A DNA stretch of 64,000 nt, from NCBI GenBank assembly GCA_951213105.1, contig OX578138.1:64455040-64519039 (forward strand). The letters are read 5' to 3'. How positions within the stretch are numbered: position 1 is the first letter of the stretch; each line of letters starts with the position of its first letter. The position numbers were made by a program, and so were the translations under genes. Positions 1 to 14,800 of this stretch are shown here, piece after piece. A model generated the notes under the pieces. It saw only the letters and a list, made by a program, of their open reading frames with translations, was not told the origin of the DNA and did no database searches. Source of the stretch: Amaurobius ferox. Its lineage: Eukaryota; Arthropoda; Arachnida; Araneae; Amaurobiidae.

Positions 1-1791
1 GGCAAAATAAGTGGCATGACAAAGTATGTGGGGGAAGATTAAAGGGTTCCTTGAACTATGAGACAGTAAGAAAATGTGAGTTGAGTTCGTGAATGTCCAA
101 TAGCCAGGACTGAGATGCAAAACTAAAGCCCGAAAACTAATTAAGATGGCAGTACTAAACCATTACAGTGTTCTTCACTTTGGGTGCAGAAATGGGTCTT
201 CAGGCTGTCTGCAGAGTAGTACCCTGGGCCAGTTTTGGAAAGTATCAAGTCTTTGTCCATAGACCGTTAAGTTATCGATCCTACATGAGAGAAGCCAATG
301 AATTTTCTCCTAGTCCATATTTAATTTAGAAAGGTAATTTAGATTATAATGACTAAGTTCTAGAGTATAAATAATAGGGAGATGTAAAACAAAAACCTTA
401 TTTGTAAAAATTTTAACGATATTACTTTGTGAAATTGTTGATCATACATGTTCCTGAGAATCATTGGCATTATGATGCTGTCCGAAAAGTGGTCCATTTC
501 GTTCATCAGATGGCAACAACAGTGATTTAAAGTCAGTTGAAGGACGTTATTTAGTGTTTTGTTCCACATCTGTTTGAAGTTTTGTAACTTTCCTTTTAAC
601 AGAAAAATGAAAAACACAAATTTATTACTCATTTTTAATAAGTATATTTATTATCTGTCATTTTTGGCACATGTATGGTATTATTTATATGAATGAAAAT
701 TTACAAATATTGTGTCACCTGTTAGTGCATAGAACAAGTTATGCATAATGCATACTTTATTTCTCAAAGTTTGTTTCAATTATGATGTGAAACAAAAAAA
801 CAAACAAAAAATCTATTGTCATTCCTGTCACTGTCATTTCTGATATGGTAACCTATTGTATATGCAATAAAATTCTACTAATCATATTATCAGCTCTGTC
901 ATCTATTAGAAATCATCTAAGAACTTAATCCAAGCAAAAACTTCTAGCAATTATAGAGTTGAAAAAAATTTTAAAACTCGAAAAGTGACAATTTATCAGA
1001 AATTCAGCCTTATGTAGCTTAAATTATGTAGTTGTCGCAGGCAACTGGCTAATAACTTAAAAAATTGAGTTAGTAAGTTATAAGTACTAGTAATTATGGC
1101 TACTGATATAAACTTTAGTGTTTTTAAAATCTTTAATTACCGCAGGTGAGGAGCTGACCCCGTTGAGTTTACAGTTTTCCTCGTCGCGGAATGCACTGTG
1201 TAATGGTTGGCAAGAAAATGAATATTGCTTGTATGAGAAAGATGCTGCACAAACAATGCATACTTGACCACAAAAAATAGACACTTTGATTATTCATTTT
1301 AGCATATGTTACCATTTCAATTTATTTTATGGAATTTGGGAAAATATGCTAATAGTTACTTTGCATAAGTTCAGCTGCTAATGAACTGTAGATGGTCTTG
1401 GTTAGTAGAAAAATGGTGTACTGTGGATATTATACTAAACTAGAGAATCATAATTTAAGCTAGTGTCAGATGTTGATTGGCTACAAAAACTAAATAAGAA
1501 ATTAAATGGAAAATTCATCATAGATTTCTTTTTTCTGTAACTGTTGGCTGTGAACAGCTAAATGAGAATTGTATGAATTGAATCATTCATTTTAAATTTA
1601 AATATTTACTTTGAGCTTAAACAATTAACTTTAAAATATTACATTTGTCCCTCTGTGTGACCATAGTACGTTAGTAAATTTTCATATTCATAGGTAGATA
1701 AATAAAATAAAATTAAGAACATACTGGCATTTTAATCTTTTTCATGATTCAATACAATAGTTATTCAATTTGTTTTACATTTCCATTTCAG
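1..1791. other. Upstream intron or flank of TPRG1L-like gene, no gene seen
   Basis: AT-rich DNA with no open reading frame that resembles a known protein. It ends in a pyrimidine-rich tract and a CAG acceptor just before 1792. The missing N-terminal exon(s) of the TPRG1L-like gene must lie here or, more likely, before the window; I could not recognise one. Confidence 0.5.
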
Positions 1792-1904
1792 ATGATCCTA
1801 ATGGTAACATTACTGGTGGCATAGCTGGAGAGCAGTCTGATAGACGCTCATCATCTTTAAGGACTTTACCAGCAAGTGATGTACAAGATTTTTTTGCTGT
1901 CAGA
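1792..1904 (+). CDS. TPRG1L: TPRG1L-like exon a (first visible)
   Basis: Acceptor TTTCAG precedes and donor GTATGT follows. The exon begins with the last two bases of a split codon and ends on a complete Arg codon. It encodes a low-complexity Ser/Arg-rich stretch followed by DVQDFFAVR, the start of the conserved hSac2 region. A new exon is required upstream because one base of the first codon is supplied from there. Confidence 0.85.
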
Positions 1905-2854
1905 GTATGTTTTTTTATATAATTTTTACTTTTGCTAAAAGAAAGTTTTGTGTTCATATTTTAATCACTTTACAGCCAAATTAAAAATCTATTCACTTTC
2001 AAAGATACTTATTACCAGAGATTTTTAATAGGAGATACTTGGAGATGCAACATATTCCCACCTTTTTGTAAATTTTTCTTTTATTGAATTTATTTGAAGT
2101 TTTAGAGGTTTTATGCTATGAAATGCATAAATTATGAATTTCATTGCAGTTATAGAAAAAATGTAACTGCATCAGGAGAAAAAGGATTATGTATTGATTT
2201 CGCAAGTTAAAATAGCCAACGTTATTTAGAATAAAAATGGGAGTAAACAACCCATTCCAAATTAAAAGGGAAAAAAATGAAACTATTAAGAAAAAAGCAA
2301 AGCCTTAAAGCAAGACCCAAAACACTGTTTGTTTAGTGCCCCACATAGGAGTTTGGAAAAGGGTGTAGGAGTTATAAACAGATGGGAGGGAGGGGGGGTG
2401 GGGTGGGGGGTTCACAGTGATGATTTTGTTTTGCAATATAATTCCATGTAATTTTTCTGCCAACTAGGAGAGAGGATATGCATCTACCAGAAAATAAAAC
2501 TAGGTCATGGAGAATTTGTACAAAGAAGAGATTCAAACCAAATCCAATTAGGTTCTTAGCTAATCTGAAAGAGGAACTCACTGTAAATAATCATTTTAAA
2601 ATATGTTAATATTAATTTTAATATATATTATTTAAATTATTAAAAAACTTTATGAATTTTTATATTTATTTAATCATAAAGTCTGTAGAAATTAAAATAT
2701 TTATTTTAAAACATTATAATTTTTGTAGTAATTTTGCCTTTAGTTTTGGTCCCCTGTTTTGCTGATGCCCTAAGCATATGCTTAGTGGGCCTATTGTATA
2801 ATCCAGTCCTTGGGAGTAACTGAAAAACACGAAAATTAATCAGATTTATAATAA

Positions 2855-2885
<31 letters not shown>

Positions 2886-5800
2886 TTTTTTTCTCCCAGG
2901 AAGGTGCTCTTCAAAAAGCTGCTGAACTGTGTCGTCCTGTTTTAATGGAGCAAATGGATGGAGATCTACGAGGTGTCTGGCTTTTGACAGAGTTAGTATT
3001 TCTATTTCCTTATGTTGTTCTGTTCTATTCATTCAAAATTTCATCTATAGATGATTATTATAGATAATAAAAGAAGATGTCAGTCTGTTTGTGTCATCTG
3101 TAGTGAAGAATATAAGCATCGTACGACCATGAAATTTAGTACACAGGTATTTAAAGATCCTGAACAATGTACCTTGGCAAGATTTTTTTTTAAATTCTAG
3201 TTAGTTTTTAGTTATTTTATATTTTAGTATGATTTTGGGTGATTTTCTTACAAATCTGTCTCTTAGCAACGGAATATATTATCACAGAATTTCCATTGGA
3301 AAGATCCCAAAATTCTCTTTCAAACAAATTTTGAATGGAAACTATACTATTAATAGACAAATTTTCCTGCATTAGAAAAAATGTGTACTTTTCATGTGTT
3401 GAAGATGTAATCTCCTGAGAGGGTAAAGGCCCCTAAGTTGTTCTAGCAGAGTTTCCATCTTAACACCATCGGCACAGCTTTCTTTTTTCTTTTTTTTCCT
3501 TTTTTAATTATAAGTGGGCATACTGTTAGCATTTTTAGGTTCTCTGGAATTTGCTGTGAGTTCCAGTGTGATTTTAATGTGGTTTGCATCCTAAATCCCG
3601 GGCAATGCCAGGTACATTTTCTAGGCTGTAATAATAAAGAAAGATGTCTGTGTCATCTGTAGCAAAATATCTAAGCATCATATGGCCATGAAATTTGTTA
3701 TATAGGTACTTCAAGACCTAGGAGGATGCAGGATTTAAAAAAATTTGAATAGTTTTCTTGTTATTTTATATTTTAGCATGATTTTGAAGTGAATTTCATA
3801 CAAATTGGTACCTTTTCGACCGAAAATATTATTAGAGTTTCCATCTTGAAATTATCGGAAAAATCAAAGCACATTCTTTTCAGCAATGTTTGAACCGAAT
3901 TCATAGAATAATTCCTTTATATTTAAAAAAAAATATATTGAAGCTTATGATATGAAGGTATTGCTCTGCAGAAGAAATATATACACCCATAGAAACCTAT
4001 CTACAGCCAAGGTTAATAGAATATTAACAGGTTATCTCATTCGCTATTCCCCCCCATGGTAGCATTTCTGGACGAGTTGTGACATCACTGTTAGACCTTT
4101 TGATCTGTGAACCAGCGGCGCTTCACAAAAAGCATTGTAAAACAGCACAGTTTTGTTTTAAAATGTCTCACTTTAAACATCATTGAGATAAATGATATGT
4201 TGCCTACAATAATGTGCTGACTCTGAAATATGACAAATGAACTCAAATTTGAATTCAAAACGGACGATGGAGTCAAATTAACGGATGATGGAGTCAAAAA
4301 CAGCTGTTTGACAGATTGTATACTAAGACAAGGATATGAATTTTCTCGGTTAATTTTGTATAACAAATACATTGAGCTTTTTATTTTACACAAAATTTAT
4401 ATATTTCATGCATAAAATGATAGTCTTTCTTAATATTTTTACTCACAAATATATTGCATGAATTTAGTAGTACTTTTAAACAATTACTTTTGCAACACGT
4501 TGAAGGGTTTGAACGAAATATCCCATTCAAATTTATTAAATCGAGACTGTGCACTCTACTGTCTGTATTGTCTATTAAAGAAATGAAGGTTTGAAATAGG
4601 ATAAAACTACTGAGAATTATGTTAAAATAGAATTAAATAAGATTTTTTTCTATAAAACTCTCCATATTTATCAATTTGCAATTTTATTCACATTTCTTTA
4701 AAAATTTGTTAATTTAAAACTTCTTGCATATAAATTTTATGGTACATATTCTGTCCAGTAGAAGTAAGTGTACCATTCTGTTCCGATTAGTTCCTATACA
4801 AAAAATATTTGAACTTTCTACTGTCTGAAAAATGTCATTGATTTGATTTAAAAATATTTAGATTGTAACATTGTATGTTCAAACCATGTAATTAATATTT
4901 TTATTTTATATGCTTAAAAAAAACCCTGTTTCTGTATATTTAACGATATACATCTGCTGTTTAATTTTGTTTATTTGGAATCCATTTACTTTCTTTTATG
5001 GTATAGATATTGCCTTAGAGTTTCGTCGATTGACTCTTTAAAATGTGACCGAAAATCGTGGAATAATCTCTTTTAACTTATAAATATCTTCTTCTTGCAA
5101 TGAAAAACCATTTCTATTGCATCGAAACAAAGTGGTTGGTAAATCTCCACTCATGATGGAACCCCTCAATTTGATGAATCAAGATATGATTGCCTTGACA
5201 GAAACTTTATTAACAATTTTATTAACAAAAAAATTATTAAACAACTCACATTTGACGTGCCTAATGATTATTATTACAATGGTTTGGTAAAATATGTTCT
5301 TTCACATTTAAATCAATTACTGTTTTTTCTTCAGATGATTTTGAAAGTTTTCTGACTTTCTCTCAAATCCAGATCATATATGTTTTCTAAAATATGTAAC
5401 ATTTTTGAACTAGACAAAAGCCATGTGTTGCATTGCCTGGAAATACTATATACACTCTAAGACAAAAAAATTGATGCATCAAGAAATAATTATCCAAATA
5501 AGACAAAATTTGGTATGTGTAATGTGGATGTACAGAAAAAGAAATGGTTAGAATTTCAGAACAATTGGATGATTTATTGCACTGAAAGATCTACCTTGGT
5601 GCTCAGTTTCAATGCTCTGTAGTTTCAACTATTCATTCATTGGCTGCAAATTTTTTATCATTTACATATTCGGTCGAAAAGTGTTTTCATGTAAAGTTTC
5701 ATTGTTATCGGATTATTTTGTGAGGTGCATCGATTTTTTTGTGTTAGAGTGTATTATATTTTATTCTGCATTTTTCATGCTTGTAAACCTCAGAATTCAG

Positions 5801-8800
5801 TCAATATTAAAAATATTGACTGAAAATTTATATGACGACTGATTTAAATGACGACTGATTAAATGACGACTGATTTACTTTAAATGACGACTGATTTGCT
5901 CCATTTAGATTAGAAATATATGTGTATATCCTTCTGAAACTGTTTTCGATAACGCACCTGACAGTTGTGTCTGTTCTCTGATCATTCAATGTATTTTTAT
6001 ATATAACGTTTGATCATTCAATAATCTTTGAACATAGCATTCAGTAATCTTTGTATAAACTTCTCTTGATGTTAAAATTTTCATGGCTTACCCTTTCATC
6101 TAAAATTTGGTACTTTTTTTTCACATATACGGAATTTAAGTATCCGTAAACTTCACATTACTATGTATATACTGTTTTAATTTATTCTATATTGCATGCA
6201 CACTCTTATTATTAGGTAAGTGTTTAAATAGTTTCAGATCAACGTCTCAATAGCTGTTCTCGCCTCTGTCAGAGGACTGGGCTAGCAGTGATGTCACTCG
6301 CCTTTCCTTCCTGGGACAAGTTTCCCCCCGAACGAGACAACCTTATATATAAGATATTCTACGGACCTTGAACTACAGCCACAAAACTTGGCATACAAAT
6401 GATTATACTGTCAGCACTAATGATGTTATAGGGCTCATGCAACGTGCATGAGAACGACACATGCAGCATTTAAAATGACCAGTGTTCTCACTTACGGGCA
6501 ATTAGAGCTGAATTTTCTGCTTTGATATTGCAAGTTGTGTACAAAGGTGTATTTGGTATAAACATACTCAACGGTGCTATGAACAATTGTCTGATTTAGA
6601 AAGAGGTTGCACTATAGGCCTAAGGGAAGCTGGTTGGTCCAACAGATGTATCAGTCACCATCTTGGTTGGAGTGATATGGTAGTTGCTCAGCATTAGCAA
6701 CAGTGGAGTAGAGAAGGTGCATGTAACCCTCACAGAGGCTCAGGATGCCCCAGACAGACAACTGCTTGAGAGGATCATGTAGTCAGGAGATAAGCCATGT
6801 CCACAACAATGGCGTCACTATCAGCCATTCGAAAGCATTTGCTATCCTCCATGCATCCTGTATCAAGGGATACTATTTGGAGATGACTGGCAAAAAGTGG
6901 GATTAGGTGTTGGCCTCCATTAAAGTCCCTACTACTGACCCCTCAACATAGGCAAAGCTGTCTGGATTGGCACTGAGCTCAGTCAGTCTAGATATTGTCA
7001 GATTGAAGACATGTCTTTAACAATGAATCCTAGCTTTCAATGTTGATGACTGTTGCATATGTGTGTGGAGGGGGACTGACCAGCATTTTAATCCCGTATT
7101 TTTTGTTGAGCTTACACTGCTATTACACATGGTGTGACAGTCTGGGGAGCCCTCTTGTAAGACAACCAATCGCCTCAGCTGTGCTGCAAGTCAATCTGAA
7201 TATTTATTTGTATGTCAACAATATTCTGCAGCCGATTGTTCTGCCTGTGCTGTCAAGCTACCCAGATTCCATTTACCAACAAGACAGTGCTGGACCACAT
7301 ACTGCACAACTTTCTTAATAATGTCTTTGAATTTAATACCCTACCATAGCCATCCAGGTCCTCAGTCTTATAACCAATAAAACACATCTTGAACATGCTA
7401 GGATGGCAGTAACAACCTTCTCAGAATACTACTGAAAATGCTGACCAGTTGCAACATTTGTGGAAGAATCTTCCACAAAGGGACATAAGCAACTTAATTG
7501 ACTTTATCCCTCTATGATTCTAAAAATTACATGTTCGAAAATGAACTCTTAGAATTATTAAAACTAAAATTGCAGCATCTCAATTAAAAACTAAAAAAAA
7601 AAATCATACATTTGTAGATGAGCATTGGTGGCCAATATGGTCACCTGTACAAATGTAAGAATTTAAAAAAAAAAAACGATGATTGACACACCATTTTTTG
7701 GATTTCTCCCTGCTACACACTAAGCTACCATTAGCCCTTGGGTTGGTCGTGTGGTCTGGGCCTTCAACATTCAACACCATTTTTTGGATGTCCAAATAGG
7801 TGGCAAATAACTTGAAATAGGGGGCCATAGTTCCAGAATTTGATGATAGATGGCAGCACCATATTCTCCAAACAAAACACAAAAATTCATGGGGAACTGT
7901 CCCAGCATTGAAAAATTTAACTGTAAATTGGAGATACAGGATTTCTCAAATAAGCACAAACTTGGAAACACGGTATCTTTCACAGGGCATGAAAACACAA
8001 TGGACAAAAAGGTGAACATGTTTCATGTATATCATGAGCCAATATAAAACCTTCAAAGACTGACAGTTGGGAATCCTAAAAACGATTGGAAGGGTAGACA
8101 TCCAGCAGTAACATGCATAACAAACATGGTAACATAGCAGTTTAGTGAGGGAGAAACAACTAACCCAGCAGGGGTGCCAAGCAATGATGTTATTGATACA
8201 GTGACCGCCGCTTATAAGAAACACGTTCGTTTTGCTCGTTTTGTTTCTTATAAGCAGTTGTTTCTTAAATCCGGAAATTTTTTAAATATCGTTCTTCCAT
8301 TGTAAATACTAACTATTGAACACAGTTTTACAGAATTTAAAAGATAAATGTATATAAGTAAAATATTAGTACGTACATAATACATTTGTAAATTAAGTTT
8401 TGCATTCAAAAATATTTCTCATTTTACAAATTAAGCCTTACAACTTAAATTATTATCTATATGCATATAGTATGCAGTTAAATAAGAATAAAAAGTAAAA
8501 CTCATAGGTCGTTCATTTATGTATAAGAGCATAGTACATTTTCATACATACCGTAATCTATTACTGAAGAATAGCAAAAAACTTATCCAGTATTGTTTGT
8601 GCTAACGAGTCTGTGATTAGTTTACGTACATCCATTTCTAAATCATAAAACAGTCCATAAACTTTTTCTGATGCCCCTCTGTGTTCAAGAGTTTTTCTAA
8701 TTATAGTTAGGGCTTCTCGCGACTGTTTGGCTGTAGGAAAATTTTCTTCTTGTGGAACGTCGTCTTCATTTTCTTCTTCATTGCAAACATTCTGAATTTC

Positions 8801-11800
8801 CGCACTATGTCATCATCATTGTTTTCTTCAGATGTTTGTAAATTTTCGTCGATGTGAATCCATTCTTCGAAAGGTGCTTCAAATTCTTCTTCATCTTCTG
8901 CTGGTATGGCAACATTATTTTTCAAAAATCCTGCTTTACGGAAGCAATTAAAAATGCATATGTCAGAAACTTTTTTCCATGCGCCTGCGATCATATGGAT
9001 AGCATCAAGCAAGGTTGTTTTCTTGCTTATTGACTACACGGAGGTGGAGAATCATACTTTTTAAGTAAACTTTGCTTTTCAAGCAAAGTAAGGGTTTGCG
9101 ACATGCTTCACTAGCAAAACATAAAATGACTAACTAAAGCTGTACGAATCTTATTTGAGTGCATAAGCAAAGATGCCTTTCCTTATCAGTACGTTTCCTT
9201 AACTGCCAAAAGATTAAAGCTCGTTTCTTACTGGTTTGGGGTTGTACTCCCCAAGCCTTTCTGCGGAGAAATCCTCTGTCATCCTTTGTTACATAGCAAA
9301 CTCCCACCCCCTCCCCGTACGCCCAGAGACAAGAGATAACAACTCGTCCTTAAGTTAACCTTAAACAAATCGATTTTTTTTTTTACACCAGCGTCGCAAG
9401 AAAATCAACAAATTTTCTGTAGAAAACTGTTTCTTATAAGCGGAATCGTGTTTCTTATAAGCGACACAATTTTAATGTTAAAACGAAGTTTGTATTTGTT
9501 TCTGTCGTTTTGAGTCTTATAAACGGCTGTTTCTTATAACCACTGAATCTTATAACCGGCGGTCACTGTATTGTGATATTGATAATGGCGCCCAGGTGGT
9601 AATGCCATTGTACAATCAGAAAGGGTGATCTCAGTGGTTGAATGTTGCAGCAGCTATTACTGTTTCAGTGCAAAAACAATTGCAATACGTTAGGATGCAA
9701 CAAAAAAAGCGATGTTGGATGATGCCATTCACAAATCTTATAGATAAAGAAATGGTAGAGTGCTAACCCAGATGTTTACATTTTTAGTAGTTCAACCTGA
9801 CATGAGAAATCTGCAGATAAACATAAACAAAGGTAAGAAAACACCATGAGTTGCAGGGTCTTTGCAAGAGCTCCGGACCTCGGCATCCAAAAATCACATT
9901 TTTTTTTCTTAGGAAATGTAATTTTTGGATGCTTAGAATAGAATATGAGCCAATGAGATTTTTAGTAGGTGCCAAGTTGGCAAGTTTTTCATGTAGCGGT
10001 ATAAGACATTACACATTCCATGAGAAAACACTCACCTTAACCTTGCCAAGCAAGAGCGAGGCACAGTGTGTATCTGTCTATACGTCCTGGCATGTGTAAC
10101 CAAACACCTAACTGCCTCTACCTATGACAACCCTAAACATGTGTTATTTCACCTAGGAAGCTGGAATTGGAGCTTGAGGAATTTGAAAAAGATGTACTTT
10201 TGATGATTTTTGTAAATGAAGTGCTTCACCAAAAGCATAGGTTACAGGGGCTGCAGGTCCAATTTAAAATGATTCACATGAAATAATTTAACATTTGCCA
10301 ATAATTATGGGTAATTTGGAATATTAGAATGTTAGCTGGGAATGGTAAATTAATGTCAACATAAGCTACATCACTGTAGTAAAATATAACAATAAATTTG
10401 GGATTTTGAAGAAAAGGGGAAAATTTAGAATTTTGAATATCAATAATTTTGAAAATATTTTATCTGAATTCTGAAAATCAGCATAATAGTTGCGAGTGAG
10501 TGGTAGTGAACAGTGCAAGCTCCGGGGGTTGGTGTGCATCAGCGAGCAGGGATCACAGCCCCTAGTAAATTAAATATTTGTTTTTAATATATATTTACTA
10601 TGAATATTCTTAACAATTTCAATTTTATATAAATAGTCATAAACATATATAGATTTAAAAAAAGAATGGATGCACAAGAGTGATATGTGCTAAGAATTTT
10701 GATAAGTAATAAAGCTGAACTTTTTAGATTTAAAAATTTTTATTGTTTATGTTTAAAAACTTAAAAACTTACTCATTAATCTATGTTTATCTATAGAATT
10801 GATCACTGGGATGCTGAAAAAGAACGTCTTCTATTTCTAACTGAAAAGAGTTTAATTTCTCTGAAATTTGATTTTATAACATTGAAGCTACTTGACTACA
10901 AGCGTTACCCTCTTACACATTTTCATCAAATTGTAATTGGAGAACTGAAGTATCCTGAAAAATCGTTGATGCCGTAAGTAATATAAGTAGTTTTGTAATA
11001 GTGAATAAGTTAAAAAGTTTTACTCCTAATATTGACAAGATTTCCTTGTGGCTGATACAAAACTGATAATCAGTGCAAAAATAGAAATTGCATTTCAAAT
11101 ATAAGGGTGCACGTAGTAAATTTGTGTGGTATATTTATTTTTTACATTGGACCATAGGTAATTTTTTATAAAATGTTTAGTGAACGTTTTGCCTCTGAAT
11201 GACAACATAAGATTTCAAGAAACAGTCTTTCTGCAAATGTTGCTATTGGCAAAAGCTAACTTTTACATTAAAAAATATAAATAACAGCATCATATATTGT
11301 TAAAATATGTTTATTGTTAAAACAGACCCATTGTCACATTAATACTACTGAGGTATTAATCTAAAAATATTTAGTGACTAATGAAGTAGCATCATTTATA
11401 AATGTAAAGGAAAATAAAATTTTTCTCAACAGTGACTATCTAAGGATATATGAAAGGCAACAAAAACACCTAATTTTAATCCATAAATGACATAATACAT
11501 ATCGAATTTGGCATTTTTGCACTAGCTTTAAAAAACAAAATATTTTGTTATGTACTCCATGAAGAAAAATATAGAAGATTAAATCTGCAATTTGTTTCTG
11601 GTTTTTTGCAATTGGAAGATTTTTTAAAGATCATTGATTTTATTCCCTTATTTTACACCAGGAGAATTTTAATCAGATCTATGACTTTAATCCTCTTTAT
11701 TGATCATGGAAATTTTTCTAAAAATGTATAATGATTTCCTTGTTTCTTATGATTTGATAATCTTATAAAAGTCAAAGATTTGTTCATATTTTTGCAAATT

Positions 11801-14800
11801 TTCTTGAAATCCACAATAGTATCCTTACTTTTTGTGCTTAAAGATTCTTCCACAGAGCCAAACACAGTGTTGTCATTTGTCTTCTTATGCGAGAAATTAA
11901 AAAGAATAACAAAGTTAATGATTTTTAATATTTCTCTAAAAAAACAACTACTTTGGTGTGTAAGGAAAGCTTCATTTGAAACTGATTTAAAGTGTGTTCA
12001 GATATGTCAACTAGTCAGTTCATTCATTTGAGCATGCCATAGAAAATAATATCACTATTGGTGTCAAGAAATTCTATTTGGCTGATATTAGTGTCAAAAT
12101 TTCCAGTGAAATGTTTTAAAGACATTAACTAAACATTTAAATTGGTCATTGGTTGTGAACACAACCTTATTTATATTTGTGGATTTAAAATCAAATTTAT
12201 ATTTAGATATAGTAGTTTTATTGTTTAGTTTCCATTGAACATTGCACATTCATTGGTGCCTTCATGTAAACTGTTTCAAACTTTTCTTATGGAACAAAGT
12301 AACTTACATCATGTTTAAGATGTTGAAATTATTTCCTTACTTATAAATTTAAGTACTTATCTCTGATTTTTATTACTGTAGAAAATTTTAATCTTAATAT
12401 ATCGACTTTGCACATGTCAAACTTCTAATTATGGTGAAAAATTTTAAAGTCCCAAAGTTTTGCCATTCAGAAAGTACTTGCCAGTTCAAATTCTACTTCT
12501 CTTTTTTTGGAGTTTTAGGGAACACATATTATCTATAACTGACTATACCAACTAAGAACTAATGAAGAAGTTCTCGCTTTTTAAAAAAAAAAAGAATTCA
12601 GATGATAATGAATCTTTTTTAAATTACAAGGAAGAAGCAATTCTTATGAGGTTGCAGAAGTTTCCTTGGTCCCATGTTATATTAAATCTCACAATTAAGT
12701 TCCAATAGAGATTTTTATTTATTAGCAACCACAAATGATTTTACTATAAAAGAATATTTCAAATCATATAAGCAAAGTGACATTACAGATTACTTCAAGC
12801 ACTTAAAAGAATTTAAGTAATGAAAATTCATAATTTAATTGGTAGATTTCGGTAACTATGTTTTTAAATTTGATTGTAATAACATACTTTCCTTTTTATT
12901 GTAATTTTGATTTTAAGGACATTTTTTAAAGCAATGTTCATAATGTATTAACCAATATGTTTAATAAGTGTGCTGTTTATTGACAATCATAACTTGTTAA
13001 AATAAAACTTTTTTCATACCTGAAATTGTTTGTCAGTTGCTGAAACTTTGACATACAGATAGTTTACTGCATTTTGTATTGGCAACTTAAGCATAGATTA
13101 TGATTAATTGAATATATTACATTGGCACTCAAATATTTTAACCTGCTTATAGTATTTAAAAATCTGTCATTAAAAATCATAACTCTTGATATATATCATT
13201 TTTTTAACTCTTTCATATGATATTATTACTAAATGTTTCATTATTAAAACTTCCGAGTATGATTCATAATGTGTATTCGTTTAGCTGATAATTATTCAGA
13301 TACATGATGTTTTGCGAAATATATGTTTTACAAATTCTGATCATTCGAATCCCACTGATGTTTTACAAAACTATTGTGAAATACATTTTTTATTCACTAC
13401 TATGGTGAAACCTCTAAATAGTGTATACTTGTAAATGAACATATTTCATGGTCACTTTTGAGAGGTTTCATTGTACTAATTTCTCTAAATAATATACAAA
13501 ATTCATTATCCTGTGGGTATGAATTATTGAGAGTACACACTGTATTATAAAACATTATTTATAAACTGTGCAGTGTTAAATATGTCTACAGTGTAGCAAT
13601 ACTGATGGAACATTTCTAAGCTTTACATGCTGTACATGTAATTTTCTTATTAAAAAGTTCCACTAGTTTTAAAATCATTTTGGATGATTAAAAGTTTCAC
13701 TAGTTTTAAAATCATTTTGGGTGATAAAAAGTTCCACTGGCTTTAAATAGCTTTAAAATTATTTTGGGTGATAAAAAGCCACTTTCTAGAATTTTTGAGG
13801 TGGGGCAGATCCACCCTGGATATAGAGCTGGTTAGCTACTTCATAGTTTACATTGTAATGAAAGTACTTTGTTAATAACAGCATATAAAGTTGATAATAA
13901 GTATCAACTACATTTAAAGGCAAGAAAGAGCCTTCTTTTTCAGAACAAAGATGTAAAGCAACTGCACTGTCAAAGGACGAGAACACATCTTCATTTTGCT
14001 GGTGTGATTATTTTGTCCTATCCTTGTGAAAAAGACTATTTTTGTCTTATCTTTTAAATTAGATAATACATTATCAACATTTTATGCTGTTATTAATAAA
14101 GTAATTTTATTGCAAATAAATTTCTGCAGCAGTTTGAGTGAAATTTCATATGCTTCATAATTGTTTCTTTGTATAATTTAAGATTATCATTCTACTTAAT
14201 GTGTCATCTTATCTTCCTTATCCTTTTCCCAAGAGATTCACAGTGTCTTCAAAAGGGCAAACATGATCCAAGTTCTTAAATCCTTGGGCTACGTATTGAT
14301 TACAACAGTGGTATCTCTGCAAACTAAATTCAAAACAACCCTATATAATGCATATTCATGTGATTGTAAATTTAGTGCTTATATTAGCATGTCAGACAAG
14401 AAGTGATTTTAGGTGTATTTTCTGTAAAAGGATTATTATCTTTTTTAATATCAGAAATTTTATGCATATCCTCCCACTCTTTTCAGGGATTTTCCCATAT
14501 CTTCCCTTTGAAGGGTGTTACTACCTCCGTAGACTCTGCAAGTGGACTTGAGTTCAAATAAAAATATCCATCAGAGGATATATGAGTTTGCATTTTTAGA
14601 TTTTAAAATTTTTACACTGTGAACCACTAATCAATGTAATGTTAAAATATGATCTCTCATTTAAAGTGAAGATATCACTAGAATTCTAGAGATAAGACAT
14701 AAAAATAAATGCTTTCTAAACAAAAATACTTAATGCATCATGAAAGTACGGCATTGTAGAAATGTGTAATAAAGTGCAATGTTTTAGTGACACACGTGTG

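Larger units (their letters stand above)
2992..10796 (+). other. Intron of TPRG1L-like gene with transposon remains
   Basis: 7.8-kb intron in phase with both flanking exons. It holds a dispersed repeat pair (about 3062-3950), a MITE (5453-5751), short tandem repeats (5828-5897), a dead Tc1 copy (about 6560-7520) and a Tigger/pogo element (8199-9568), listed separately. About 9860-9945 contains an inverted repeat with GCATCCAAAAAT and its complement. Sequence between these, for example 3960-5450 and 9950-10796, shows nothing I can name. Confidence 0.6.

Noticed and set aside
1087..1284. Candidate upstream exon of the TPRG1L-like gene near a CAG|GTGAGG site
   Set aside because: No family resemblance on the + strand and no in-phase acceptor; the GTGAGG alone is not enough.
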